Positions 1 through 7,651 of a stretch of DNA of 64,000 nt are shown here, one piece after another. The notes beneath the pieces are model-generated. The model ran no database searches. It was given only the letters and a program-made list of their open reading frames with translations, and was not told the origin of the DNA. Position 1 is the first letter of the stretch. Every line of letters begins with the position of its first letter. The position numbers were made by a program, and so were the translations under genes. The stretch spans positions 1-64,000 of the forward strand of contig JADBJK010000024.1 of assembly GCA_014874485.1 (NCBI GenBank), read 5' to 3'. The stretch comes from Chloroflexota bacterium (GTDB lineage Bacteria; Chloroflexota; Anaerolineae; DTLA01).

Positions 1-152
1 CTCTGCGGTGAGAACCCCCTTGTGCTCGGCGAGCGGGCAGTGCACCTCCACGCTTGCCCACGGCGGCTTGGTTCACCGCAGAGAACCCAGAGAGCGCGGA
101 GATTTCTCGGGTTCTCTGCGTTCTCTGCGTTCTCTGCGGTGATAAGGGCGAG
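1..152. repeat. Dispersed CGCAGAGAA-type intergenic repeat
   Basis: This stretch has several copies of TTCTCTGCG on one side and CACCGCAGAGAA on the other. The arms at 74-85 and 130-141 are a perfect 12-bp inverted repeat. Related sequence recurs at 43738-43871 and more loosely near 19740. No gene is supported here. It looks like a degenerate dispersed repeat of unknown origin. Confidence 0.5.
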
Positions 153-241
153 TGCCTCTGACGGCATGGAAAGCCACCCCACGGACTCGGGATGACCGTT
201 CGCGACAAATCTGGAGGCGCGCGGGCGGGCTGTGCTTGCTC

Positions 242-271
242 TTGCTAGCGCGCGGTGGGCTGTGCTATACT
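242..271 (+). promoter_or_regulatory. Candidate promoter of the SARP-like regulator
   Basis: TTGCTA and TATACT are separated by 18 bp. The -10 box is good and the -35 box is weak. Transcription would start near 278, giving a leader of about 150 nt before the regulator. The region from 153 to 241 shows nothing else. Confidence 0.4.
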
Positions 272-426
272 TGTGGTGCGAGCGCAGGGCTGGTAGGTAT
301 ACCGTGGGTTGAGGGCACGCGCAGTTTGATTCGCCCCCATCGCTGCTTCCGCGCCAACGCGGCTTGCGCTGCTTCAACTGGCCGTGCTATCGGTTGTGAG
401 TTGTGTTCCAGGTGCAGGTCGGAGCC

Positions 427-2376
427 ATGAGCACCAATCGCGCCATTGACGATCTCCTGGAGGAGAGCGCCCGCTTGGAGGCCGCCGGCCAATTCGCCGA
501 AGCGATGGAGCAGGCCACCGAGGCGCTGGCGTTGGCGCGTGCCGCCGATGACATGCGCAATGTGGTGGCGGCCCTGAATCGGGTCGGCCTCCTCCACTTC
601 CGCATTGGGCAATACGCCCAGGCGCAGGCGCTTGCCGAGGAGGCCCTGGCCCACGCGGGCGAGAATGCCCAGGCGCGAGCGGATGCGTTGCTGCTGATGG
701 GGCTGTGCGCAACGGAGACCGATGACCTGGACGCCGGTGAGGACTACTACCGCCGCGCGATTGACCTGAGCCGTCGTTTGGGGTACAAGCGTGCGCTGTT
801 TCGGGGCCTGCACAACCTGGCAGCGGGTGTGTACATGCCTCGCGGGCAGTTTGACCTTGCCGTTGCCGCCGATTCCGAGGTGCTCCGCCTGGCCGAAGAA
901 CTGAATGCGCCTGACCTGGCTTGCTTCCCGCTCATCATGCTGGCCTGGATATACTGGCTGACCGGCCAGCGCCCTCTCGCCGAGGAGACCCTGGCCCAAT
1001 TGCAGGCGGTTGTGTCGCCAGGGACGCCCGCAGAAGGGTACTACTGCTGCCTGTCGGGTTTCATGGCCGAAGAGCGGGGCGACTTGGACCGCGCCGGCTC
1101 CCTGTACGCGCGAGCGCACTCCATCGGCGAGAAGACGGGCGAACTGAGCGTGAGCATCCTCGTGCGACTGGGGATGAGCCGCCTGAAGCGCGCTTGCGGC
1201 AATGCGTCTGCGGCGCACCAGTGGGCGAACGACGCTGCGACTCTGGCTGCCCGCGCCGAGTACTTGCACTTTGAGGGGATGGCGCTCATTGAGCGCGGGC
1301 GCGCATCGTGGGAGATGGGCGATGCGCTTGCTGCCGAGACCGACTGGCGTGCGGCCATTCAGGTGTTGGAGGCCATCGGCGCGGCCTTTGACCTGGCCCG
1401 GGCGCGCTTGTTCCTGGCGGTGCTTCTGCATCAGCAGCAGCGTGCCGAATGCACGGCCGCCTGGCGCGAGGCGGTGAGGAGCATTGTCCTGGGCAATTAC
1501 CTGTTCCTGATAGACCAGGAGCGCGCGTTGACCTACTCGCTCATTGCGGCGTACCTGCGCCACCCAGATGCGGAGGTGGCCGCGCTGACTTCGGAGATTC
1601 TGGAGCATCTGGGTCGTACCCCCGCGCCCCCGCTGCACATCTTCACGCTGGGCCGCTTTGAGGTGCTTCGCGACAATCGGCCGGTGCCGGCGCACCTGTG
1701 GCGGCAGCGGCGCGCGGGTGAACTGCTCCGCCTGCTTCTGCTGGCCCACAGGCGCACCCTGACCCGCGATCAGATCGTGGAGGCGCTGTGGCCGAACAAA
1801 CCGCCCGACTCCGCCCAGGCGTTGCTACACCAGGCGACCTCGGCGCTGCGCCGCGCCCTGGAGCCTGGCCTCCCGGACAAGTTCCCTTCGCGCTATCTGC
1901 ATCTAGAGGAGGGGCAGGTGAGCCTGGAACTGCCCCCCGGCTCCGAGGTGGATTTTGAGACCTTTGAGGCGTTGCTTCGGGCCGGCGATTGGGAGGCCGC
2001 CCTGAGCATTTACAAGGGCGACCTGTTTCCCGATGACTTGTACGCCGATTGGGCCGTGCTGCCCAGGGAGCGCCTGAAGCGACTGTACATGCAGGCGCTA
2101 TACGGCGCTGCCCGTGCCAGGATGCAGGCGGGCCGCGCACGGGAAGCCCTGGACGCCTGCCTTCGGATTCTGGAAGTTGACGCCTGGCAGGAAGAGGCCG
2201 TACTTCTGGGGATGGAGGCGTCGGTGGCCCTGGGCGACCGTGCCGGGGCCTTGCGCCTGTACCGCTCTCTGGAACAATCCCTCCGCGAGGAACTGAACAC
2301 CGTTCCCCAAGAACCCCTCCGCCGCTTCTGCGAGTCCCTTCTGCGCAACCGACAAAGCGATTCTGCTGCGTCATAG
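427..2376 (+). CDS. SARP/BTAD-family transcriptional activator with N-terminal TPR repeats
   Basis: A cytoplasmic DNA-binding regulator of about 649 residues. Residues about 10-400 are alpha-helical TPR-like repeats (AEAMEQATEALALARAADD and similar units). Residues about 403-500 form a winged helix of the OmpR type, opening with HIFTLGRFEVLRDNRPV. Residues about 508-640 are a BTAD domain (ALSIYKGDLFPDD, LYRSLEQSLREELNTVP). The order differs from classical SARPs, where the DNA-binding part is N-terminal; here the TPR block comes first. I chose the ATG at 427 because it follows GGAG closely and begins the TPR pattern; an in-frame ATG at 403 is possible. The two genes downstream each carry a SARP-style direct-repeat operator, so this protein is their likely activator (inference). 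Confidence 0.88.
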   Translation: MSTNRAIDDLLEESARLEAAGQFAEAMEQATEALALARAADDMRNVVAALNRVGLLHFRIGQYAQAQALAEEALAHAGENAQARADALLLMGLCATETDDLDAGEDYYRRAIDLSRRLGYKRALFRGLHNLAAGVYMPRGQFDLAVAADSEVLRLAEELNAPDLACFPLIMLAWIYWLTGQRPLAEETLAQLQAVVSPGTPAEGYYCCLSGFMAEERGDLDRAGSLYARAHSIGEKTGELSVSILVRLGMSRLKRACGNASAAHQWANDAATLAARAEYLHFEGMALIERGRASWEMGDALAAETDWRAAIQVLEAIGAAFDLARARLFLAVLLHQQQRAECTAAWREAVRSIVLGNYLFLIDQERALTYSLIAAYLRHPDAEVAALTSEILEHLGRTPAPPLHIFTLGRFEVLRDNRPVPAHLWRQRRAGELLRLLLLAHRRTLTRDQIVEALWPNKPPDSAQALLHQATSALRRALEPGLPDKFPSRYLHLEEGQVSLELPPGSEVDFETFEALLRAGDWEAALSIYKGDLFPDDLYADWAVLPRERLKRLYMQALYGAARARMQAGRAREALDACLRILEVDAWQEEAVLLGMEASVALGDRAGALRLYRSLEQSLREELNTVPQEPLRRFCESLLRNRQSDSAAS

Positions 2377-2385
2377 CCCCGCAGT

Positions 2386-2417
2386 GTCAGTCCGGTGTCA
2401 GTCGCATGTGCTATTGT
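2386..2417 (+). promoter_or_regulatory. SARP-type operator/promoter, site 1
   Basis: Two identical heptamers GTCAGTC lie at 2386-2392 and 2397-2403, 4 bp apart and so on an 11-bp period. An 8-bp gap then leads to the -10-like hexamer TATTGT at 2412-2417. Heptamer repeats with a 4-bp spacer, ending 8 bp before the -10 box, are the published layout of SARP binding sites. There is no recognisable -35 box apart from the repeats, as expected for SARP-dependent promoters. The downstream gene starts at 2457. Confidence 0.65.
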
Positions 2418-2456
2418 GGCGCTGACGATGGCCACTCTCGTCTGACAGGCGGTCTT

Positions 2457-2720
2457 ATGCGAACAACCCAGACGTATGTTTTGCGCCTACTGGTGGACAA
2501 TGAATGCCCTGCGGAACTGCGGGGGATTCTGGTTTCCGTTGCGGACAACGCGGAATACCCGTTTGCCGACGCCGAGGCGCTGCTGGCCCTGCTGCGCCAT
2601 GTGGCGGGGGCCGGAGAGGGTTCGGAAGAGGACAAGCGAGGGGTACCTAATGTAGGCCAATCAAGGGAGCCCGGTGGCCTCACGGAGCCGCACGGGAAAG
2701 GAGGCGATACTGGAGATTAG
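2457..2720 (+). CDS. Small conserved-type hypothetical protein under SARP-like control
   Basis: An 87-residue protein. The first 50 residues look like a compact alpha/beta fold (start MRTTQTYVLRLLVD, then a region ending ALLALLRHV). Small proteins of this style accompany BTAD regulators in Chloroflexota, in my recollection; the function is unknown. The C-terminal 35 residues are polar and look disordered. An upstream in-frame ATG at 2406 is disfavoured because it would lie before the predicted transcription start (about 2424). The RBS is weak. Confidence 0.6.
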   Translation: MRTTQTYVLRLLVDNECPAELRGILVSVADNAEYPFADAEALLALLRHVAGAGEGSEEDKRGVPNVGQSREPGGLTEPHGKGGDTGD

Positions 2721-2741
2721 GTACTGGTGAAGCGCGATAGT

Positions 2742-2773
2742 GTCAATTCTGTGTCGGTCCGATGGTGCAGAAT
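2742..2773 (+). promoter_or_regulatory. SARP-type operator/promoter, site 2
   Basis: Imperfect heptamers GTCAATT (2742-2748) and GTCGGTC (2753-2759) are separated by 4 bp. An 8-bp gap leads to CAGAAT at 2768-2773. Spacing is identical to site 1 at 2386-2417, and both begin with a shared GTGTC core. Transcription would start near 2780, just before the RBS of the zinc-ribbon gene at 2806. Confidence 0.55.
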
Positions 2774-2805
2774 CCTGTTACGGGATTCCATAAGGAGGTA
2801 GAGCG

Positions 2806-3249
2806 ATGCCGTACTGTCCGAGTTGTGGTGCGAAGAACAAAGATGGCGCTCGGTTCTGCGAGGCGTGTGGCGCGCCGCTGGCCGTCGCCGCTGCGCCAAA
2901 TCCGCCAGCCGCCCCGGCCCAGACCCCGGCGGCCGCCCAGTCGTTCGGGAGCGCCAAAGGTCTGATTATCGCCGCAGCGGCCATCTATGCCTTCACGGCG
3001 CCCCTGGCCGTTTTCGCGGGCCCCATTGGCTTCATTACGGCGCTCCTTGCCCTCGGTGTGGTTCTTCTCCTGGCGTACGAACCGCTCCGCAAGGGCAATG
3101 TGGGTGCGGCAAAGACCGGAGTCTTGATCGGCGCCGGGCTGGCGATACTCTACACGCTGATAGACTTCGCTATGGGAGCGCCGCTCGCGGCCGTACTGAA
3201 TCTTGCCGCCGGGGTGGCTCTGGCTGTGGCCTACATGCAACTGAAGTAG
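2806..3249 (+). CDS. Zinc-ribbon membrane protein
   Basis: A 147-residue protein. Residues 4-24 form a double-CxxC zinc ribbon (CPSCGAKNKDGARFCEACG), followed by a Pro/Ala linker to about residue 45. Three or four hydrophobic membrane segments follow, ending in LAVAYMQLK. The start is fixed by AAGGAGGTAGAGCG directly before ATG. No enzymatic motif is visible. Proteins of this layout are common in Chloroflexota and usually unassigned; two more occur in this window at 23296 and 33431. It probably belongs to the regulon of the SARP-like protein just upstream. Confidence 0.75.
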   Translation: MPYCPSCGAKNKDGARFCEACGAPLAVAAAPNPPAAPAQTPAAAQSFGSAKGLIIAAAAIYAFTAPLAVFAGPIGFITALLALGVVLLLAYEPLRKGNVGAAKTGVLIGAGLAILYTLIDFAMGAPLAAVLNLAAGVALAVAYMQLK

Positions 3250-3337
3250 GCCGCCGCTTCGGGGTTGCCGCAACTGTCGGGGCTTGCCGTCGTGTCATGA
3301 CGGCCGCGGGCGCCAGCGGAACGGCTCCCTTCTGTTG

Positions 3338-3378
3338 CCCTGCCGTTCTCCCGTGTGCCAGGTGGGAGAACGGCAGGG
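3338..3378 (+). terminator. Strong hairpin, probable terminator
   Basis: A perfect 15-bp stem (CCCTGCCGTTCTCCC at 3338-3352 and its complement at 3364-3378) encloses an 11-nt loop, followed by a weak T/C-rich tail. It lies 90 bp after the zinc-ribbon gene. The rest of 3250-3441 shows no gene. Confidence 0.6.
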
Positions 3379-3441
3379 TCTTCCGATTGTCCCCATTCCT
3401 CTGTCCGGTGTCCGCTCATCGTGCGCCATTTCACAAGTGAT

Positions 3442-3470
3442 TTGCCATGTGGGCCAGAACGTGCTACAGT
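3442..3470 (+). promoter_or_regulatory. Promoter of the hydrogenase-like redox cluster
   Basis: TTGCCA (3442-3447) and TACAGT (3465-3470) are separated by 17 bp. The predicted start near 3477 leaves a leader of about 100 nt before the first gene at 3579. Confidence 0.6.
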
Positions 3471-3578
3471 AGCATGGCCTGTTCGGCAGGTGGCAGTCCC
3501 GTCCAGCGAAGTTTACATCATTCGCAGATACTCATGGTTTCGCAGGCGCGGTTCCCATCTCGCATCAAGGAGGTTGCG

Positions 3579-3842
3579 ATGATCACCGTTACCATCTGCG
3601 TCGGGAGTTCCTGCTCGGTGCGCGGCTCGGACGAGTTCGCCGATGCCCTGGAGCGGGAGATTGAGAAGAGGGGACTGGGAGACCGCATTCGTCTTGTGGG
3701 GGCTTTCTGCATGGAGCAGTGTTCCAAAGGCATTTCGGTGAAGGTGGACGACCAGCAGTACCGCGAAGTCCATTTCCTGGAGGCGGCCTCGTTCTTTGAG
3801 CGGGAGATTCTGCCTCGGTTGAATCGTGAGGAGTCGTCATGA
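3579..3842 (+). CDS. Thioredoxin-like [2Fe-2S] ferredoxin (NuoE/HndA C-terminal type)
   Basis: An 87-residue electron carrier. Cys7, Cys12, Cys44 and Cys48 match the thioredoxin-like [2Fe-2S] pattern (CVGSSC, then CMEQC). It is only the ferredoxin half of NuoE/HndA, with no N-terminal helical domain. The ATG at 3579 follows AAGGAGGTTGCG. Its last codons overlap the next gene by 4 nt (ATGA), so the two are translationally coupled. It probably passes electrons to, or senses redox state with, the hydrogenase-like protein that follows (inference from family and context). Confidence 0.85.
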   Translation: MITVTICVGSSCSVRGSDEFADALEREIEKRGLGDRIRLVGAFCMEQCSKGISVKVDDQQYREVHFLEAASFFEREILPRLNREESS

Positions 3843-5557
3843 CCCATTCGGTTGTCAGTACGAACGTGGCGCGGTGCCGCGACTGCTACCGGTGCGTGCG
3901 CAACTGCCCGGTCAAGGCCGTGCGAGTCCAGGGCGGGCAGGCGCAGGTGGTGCCCGAGTTGTGCATCGTCTGCGGCACGTGTGTCCGCGAGTGTCCCCAG
4001 GGTGCCAAGAGCGTGCGCGACGACCGCGACTTGGTCCGCGAGGCGCTGGCCGCGGGCCGGACGGTGGTTGCCAGCGTGGCGCCCTCGGCTCCGGCGTACT
4101 TCGGCATTCAGTCCTTCGCCCAGATGGAGCGGGCGCTGCGGGCATTGGGGTTCGCGGCGGCGCACGAGACCGCCTTCGGTGCGGAGATGGTCGGTCTGGC
4201 TCACCGGGAACTGGTGGAGGCCGAACCTTCGCGCTGGCCCATCATCACCTCGTCGTGTCCGGTGGTGGTCAACCTCATTGAGATTTACTACCCGGACCTG
4301 ATTCCGCATCTGGCGCCCATCGTCTCGCCAATGCTCGCCCATGGCCGCTGGCTTCGTCAACGCTACGGGGATAGCGCCTTCCTGGTGTTTATCGGCCCGT
4401 GCTTCGCCAAGAAGGGCGAAATCCACGACGAGGCGGTGCGTGGCGTGATGGACGCGGCGCTGACCTTTGGCGAGTTGTCCGAGTGGCTGGAGTCCGGCGG
4501 CATCGCCATGCCGCAACCTCCTGATGAGCACGAGCGGGTGCCCCGCGCCAATGCCCGCGCCTTCCCGGTTGAGGGCGGCCTTGTGGGAACGGCGAACCTG
4601 GATACCGACATCCTGACGAGCGAAATCGTTACCACGTCGGGCCTGGCTGCGTGCGAGGACGTGCTCCGTAGCATTCGGGCGGGCGGGTTGCAGGCATCTC
4701 TCGTGGAACTGATGGCGTGCGAGGGCGGCTGCATCAACGGCCCAGGCATGGGCAAGGACATCGGCGTGTACCTGGCCCGCCAGCGGGTGCTGGATTACGC
4801 GGCGAGGCGGCAACCCCAGCCGTTGCCGTCGCGGGCGGAATGGCCTTCCCTGTCCCGCACCTACCGCGACAAGAGCGTTCCGCTGCCTGAATTTACCGAA
4901 GAGCAGATTCGCGAGGTTCTGCACCGCGTGGACAAGTACACGCCCGAAGACGAACTCAACTGCGGCGCGTGCGGCTATCCCACGTGCCGCGACAAGGCCA
5001 TCGCCACGCTGCGGGGGCTGGCCGAGGCCACCATGTGCATCCCCTACACGCGCAAACGGGCGGAATCCCTGCGCCAGGTGGTCATGGCCGTAACCCAGGA
5101 CCCGGTCATCACCGTGGACACGCGGCTTCACATCCAGGACATGTCGCCCTCGGCCGAGGCGATGCTCCGCTGTGCGCTCCAGCAGATCATTGGCCATCCC
5201 CTGGACGAGGTGGCTCCGCCCGTTGTGTTGGAGGGCTTCCAGAGGGTGCGCCAGACGGGCCAGCCCATCATCCGCCAGCGCCTCACGCTCAACGGGCTTG
5301 TCGTGGAGCAGACCATTGTGGCCGTCAAGGACCAGAACCTCATCGTGGGGATTCTGCGAGATGTTACCGAGCGCGAGCAGCAGCGGGAGCAATTGGAACG
5401 CATCCGCGAAGAGACGCTCCAGCGGACGCAGGAGGTGGTCATCAAGCAGATGCGCGTGGCCCATGAGATCGCGCAACTGCTGGGCGAGACGACCGCCGAC
5501 ACGAAGATCATGTTGTCGCGGCTTGCCAAGTTGCTGGAGGAAGGGCAGGAGCCATGA
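3839..5557 (+). CDS. Sensory [FeFe]-hydrogenase-like protein with PAS domain (group C/D, HsfB-like)
   Basis: A soluble 572-residue iron-sulfur protein. Residues 8-55 hold two [4Fe-4S] motifs (CRDCYRCVRNCP, CIVCGTCVRECP). Residues about 65-330 are an H-cluster domain: L1 TSSCPVV, L2 FIGPCFAKKGE and L3 ACEGGCINGPG keep the four cluster-binding cysteines. The proton-relay cysteine of catalytic enzymes (TSCCP) is serine here. Residues about 375-410 carry another FeS motif (CGACGYPTC plus a distal Cys), followed by a PAS domain (about 415-525) and a coiled-coil tail. The missing relay cysteine and the PAS domain indicate a sensor rather than a bulk hydrogenase. It overlaps both neighbours by 4 nt, and the next gene is a PP2C phosphatase, the usual partner for signalling. 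Confidence 0.88.
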   Translation: MTHSVVSTNVARCRDCYRCVRNCPVKAVRVQGGQAQVVPELCIVCGTCVRECPQGAKSVRDDRDLVREALAAGRTVVASVAPSAPAYFGIQSFAQMERALRALGFAAAHETAFGAEMVGLAHRELVEAEPSRWPIITSSCPVVVNLIEIYYPDLIPHLAPIVSPMLAHGRWLRQRYGDSAFLVFIGPCFAKKGEIHDEAVRGVMDAALTFGELSEWLESGGIAMPQPPDEHERVPRANARAFPVEGGLVGTANLDTDILTSEIVTTSGLAACEDVLRSIRAGGLQASLVELMACEGGCINGPGMGKDIGVYLARQRVLDYAARRQPQPLPSRAEWPSLSRTYRDKSVPLPEFTEEQIREVLHRVDKYTPEDELNCGACGYPTCRDKAIATLRGLAEATMCIPYTRKRAESLRQVVMAVTQDPVITVDTRLHIQDMSPSAEAMLRCALQQIIGHPLDEVAPPVVLEGFQRVRQTGQPIIRQRLTLNGLVVEQTIVAVKDQNLIVGILRDVTEREQQREQLERIREETLQRTQEVVIKQMRVAHEIAQLLGETTADTKIMLSRLAKLLEEGQEP

Positions 5558-6729
5558 GGCTCTTCATTGAGGTCGCCTGGGACAGCCTGGCGAAGCACGG
5601 CGAGGAACTCTGCGGCGATTGCGTGCGTGTGGCCACCACACCCCAATCGTTCATCGTCGTGCTGTCCGATGGCCTGGGCAGCGGCGTGAAGGCGAACATC
5701 ATGGCCACGCTCACCGCAGAAATCGCCGCGTCCATGTTCCAGCGCGGCGCGTCGGTGGAGGAAGTGATCAGCACGCTCGTGGCTACCCTGCCCGAGTGCA
5801 GCGTGCGCAAACTGGCCTACGCGACGTTCGCGGCGCTTCTCGTGGAGCGCGGGCGCGATGCCTATCTGGTGGAGTACGACACGCCGCCCTTGATTCTGAT
5901 TCGCGGCGGGCAGATTTGGAGCCTGCCGCGCGTGGAACGGGAGGTGGAGGGGCGCAAGATTCACGAGGCGCACTTCTGGCTCCAGGAAGGCGACTATCTG
6001 GTGATGGTCAGCGACGGCTACGTCCATGCGGGCGTGGGCGGGCTGTACCGCCTGGGCTGGGGCTGGCAGAACATCGCCGTGTCGGTGCGGCGCTGGGTGC
6101 AGACGGGCGGGGATGCGCACAGCCTGGTGCGGGCGCTGTCCAACACGGCGATGCGGCTATACGATGGCAAGCCTGGCGACGACAGCACCGCCGTGGCGAT
6201 GCGCGTGCGGCGCACCGTCGTGGCGACCATCTGGACGGGCCCGCCCGCCGACCGCGAGCAGGACGCGCAGGCGGTTGCGCGGCTCATGAAGTCGCGGGGC
6301 ATCAAGGTCATCTGCGGCGGCACGACGGCCCAGATTGCGGCGCGGGTCCTCGGCCAGGAACTCAAGGTGGACTGGGTGCCGCCCAGCAAGCGCGGGAATA
6401 CCCCGTCGCGGGCGCGCGGTACGCCGCCCACGGCGCGGCTGGACGGCGTGGATCTGGTTACCGAGGGGATTCTCACGCTGGGCCAGACGGTGAGCCTGCT
6501 GGAACAGGCCAAGACCGTCCACGACCTGCCGCCAGGGGAGGACGCCGCCAGCCGACTCGCGCGGATTCTCCTGTCGGCCGACGAGATTCACTTCCTGGTG
6601 GGCACGGCCATCAATCCCAACCAGGTGGCGGATGTGATTCGGGGCGAATCCATGCGGATGCTGTACGTGAAGGAATTGGCCCGCCAGTTGGAGCAAAGGA
6701 ACAAATCGGTTACACTAGAGCGTATCTAG
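5554..6729 (+). CDS. SpoIIE/PP2C-type serine phosphatase
   Basis: A 391-residue cytoplasmic phosphatase. The PP2C/SpoIIE core spans about residues 1-225 with the metal-binding motifs LSDGLGSG, MVSDGYVHAG and GDDSTAVAM. Residues 230-391 form an extra alpha/beta region (CGGTTAQIAARVLG) also present in hydrogenase-linked SpoIIE proteins; its role is unknown to me. It overlaps the hydrogenase-like gene by 4 nt, implying joint output: the sensor could set phosphatase activity on an unknown phosphoprotein. The TAG stop is part of the CTAG end of the repeat element that begins at 6726. Confidence 0.85.
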   Translation: MRLFIEVAWDSLAKHGEELCGDCVRVATTPQSFIVVLSDGLGSGVKANIMATLTAEIAASMFQRGASVEEVISTLVATLPECSVRKLAYATFAALLVERGRDAYLVEYDTPPLILIRGGQIWSLPRVEREVEGRKIHEAHFWLQEGDYLVMVSDGYVHAGVGGLYRLGWGWQNIAVSVRRWVQTGGDAHSLVRALSNTAMRLYDGKPGDDSTAVAMRVRRTVVATIWTGPPADREQDAQAVARLMKSRGIKVICGGTTAQIAARVLGQELKVDWVPPSKRGNTPSRARGTPPTARLDGVDLVTEGILTLGQTVSLLEQAKTVHDLPPGEDAASRLARILLSADEIHFLVGTAINPNQVADVIRGESMRMLYVKELARQLEQRNKSVTLERI

Positions 6730-7053
6730 GGCTTTGCCACAGGGATTCTTGACAGTGTGTCATTGCGAGGGTGCGGAGCGCCCGGAGCAATCCCAGCGGA
6801 CTGTCATTCTGGGGTGCGAAGCGCCAGGCGTGGGATTGCTTCGCTTCGCTCGCAATGACGGATGAGGTGTCATTGCGAGGGGCGAAGCCCCGAAGCAATC
6901 TCGCTGGGCTGTCATTCTGAGCGGCGAAGCCGCGAAGAATCTCGTGAACCGAGATGCTTTGCTGCGCTGATGCTTCGCTGCGCTCAGCATGACAGATAGG
7001 GCGTGGGATTGCTTCGCTTCGCTCGCAATGACAGCAGTTCTCACTGTGGGCAA
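6726..7053. mobile_element. CTAG-bounded intergenic element with imperfect terminal inverted repeats (copy 1)
   Basis: The left end is CTAG followed by GGCTTTGCCACAGGGATTCT, then TGTCATTGCGAG. The right end, read on the minus strand, has TTGCCCACAGTGAGAAC before the same TGTCATTGCGAG. The right CTAG is not preserved. The interior is made of alternating TCATTGCGAG-GAAGC and TCATTCTGAG-GAAGC hairpin units. It has no coding capacity and resembles a MITE or composite REP. It starts at the stop codon of the PP2C gene. Confidence 0.6.
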
Positions 7054-7076
7054 CCGATAACATGGGAGTAGGTAAG

Positions 7077-7640
7077 ATGGAGACCAAATCGTTGGTTCTG
7101 AATCGCGGCATGATCTGGGCGGGCGCGGCCAAGTTCGCCCTCGCCCTTGCGGCGGCGCTCGCCATCACAAATATGGGGCTGCCCCAGTACGTTACCGGCC
7201 CGCTGGTCAACGCCCTGTTGCTGTTGACGCTGGAGTGGTGCGGGCTGGGCCAGGCCCTGGTCGTCGGCATGGTTACTCCGATGGGCGCGGCGCTGCGGGG
7301 CATTCTGCCCCTGCCGCTGTGGGTGATGATCCCGTTCATCGCCGTCGGGAACGCGGCGTTCGTGGGCATCTTCCACCTGCTGCGCGGGCGCAACCGCGCC
7401 GTGGCGCTGGTGCTCGCCGCGGTGGTGAAGTTCGCGTGGCTCTACGCGGCGGTTACAGCGCTGGTGGTCTGGCCGCTGCAGGTGGCCGTCGGCGGCAATG
7501 TGGCGACCGTTGCCATTCCGCAGGCGCTCGTCAACATGATGCGCTGGCCGCAGTTGGGGACGGCCCTGGCGGGCGGGGTGCTGGCATTTGGCGTGCAGGG
7601 CGTCGTCCGCTGGGCGCGGCAGGATCGCAGGCACCCGTAG
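7077..7640 (+). CDS. ECF-transporter S-component-like membrane protein
   Basis: A protein of 187 residues with five or six hydrophobic helices. The segment LPQYVTGPLVNALLLLT and the later RGILPLPLWVMIPFIAVGNA match a family of small integral membrane proteins often annotated 'iron hydrogenase' because they sit beside [FeFe]-hydrogenase genes; they resemble ECF substrate-binding (S) components. The substrate is unknown. The start at 7077 is preferred over ATG 7062 because GGGAG lies 8 nt before it. The following gene starts 11 nt downstream, so they are probably co-transcribed. Confidence 0.7.
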   Translation: METKSLVLNRGMIWAGAAKFALALAAALAITNMGLPQYVTGPLVNALLLLTLEWCGLGQALVVGMVTPMGAALRGILPLPLWVMIPFIAVGNAAFVGIFHLLRGRNRAVALVLAAVVKFAWLYAAVTALVVWPLQVAVGGNVATVAIPQALVNMMRWPQLGTALAGGVLAFGVQGVVRWARQDRRHP

Positions 7641-7651
7641 GAAGGCGCGCT

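Noticed and set aside
265-1749. Long open frame opposite the SARP-like regulator
   Set aside because: Basic, repetitive composition with no domain; it mirrors the codon pattern of the regulator on the other strand. High GC content produces such antisense frames.
3518-5476. 650-residue open frame opposite the hydrogenase-like gene
   Set aside because: His/Arg-rich translation with no family motif. The forward strand has complete FeS and H-cluster motifs, a ribosome site and coupled neighbours.
6740-7050. Coding sequence in the intergenic element
   Set aside because: The open frames there (for example on the minus strand) are produced by the repeated TCATTGCGAGCGAAGC units and give RNDSPL-type repeats.
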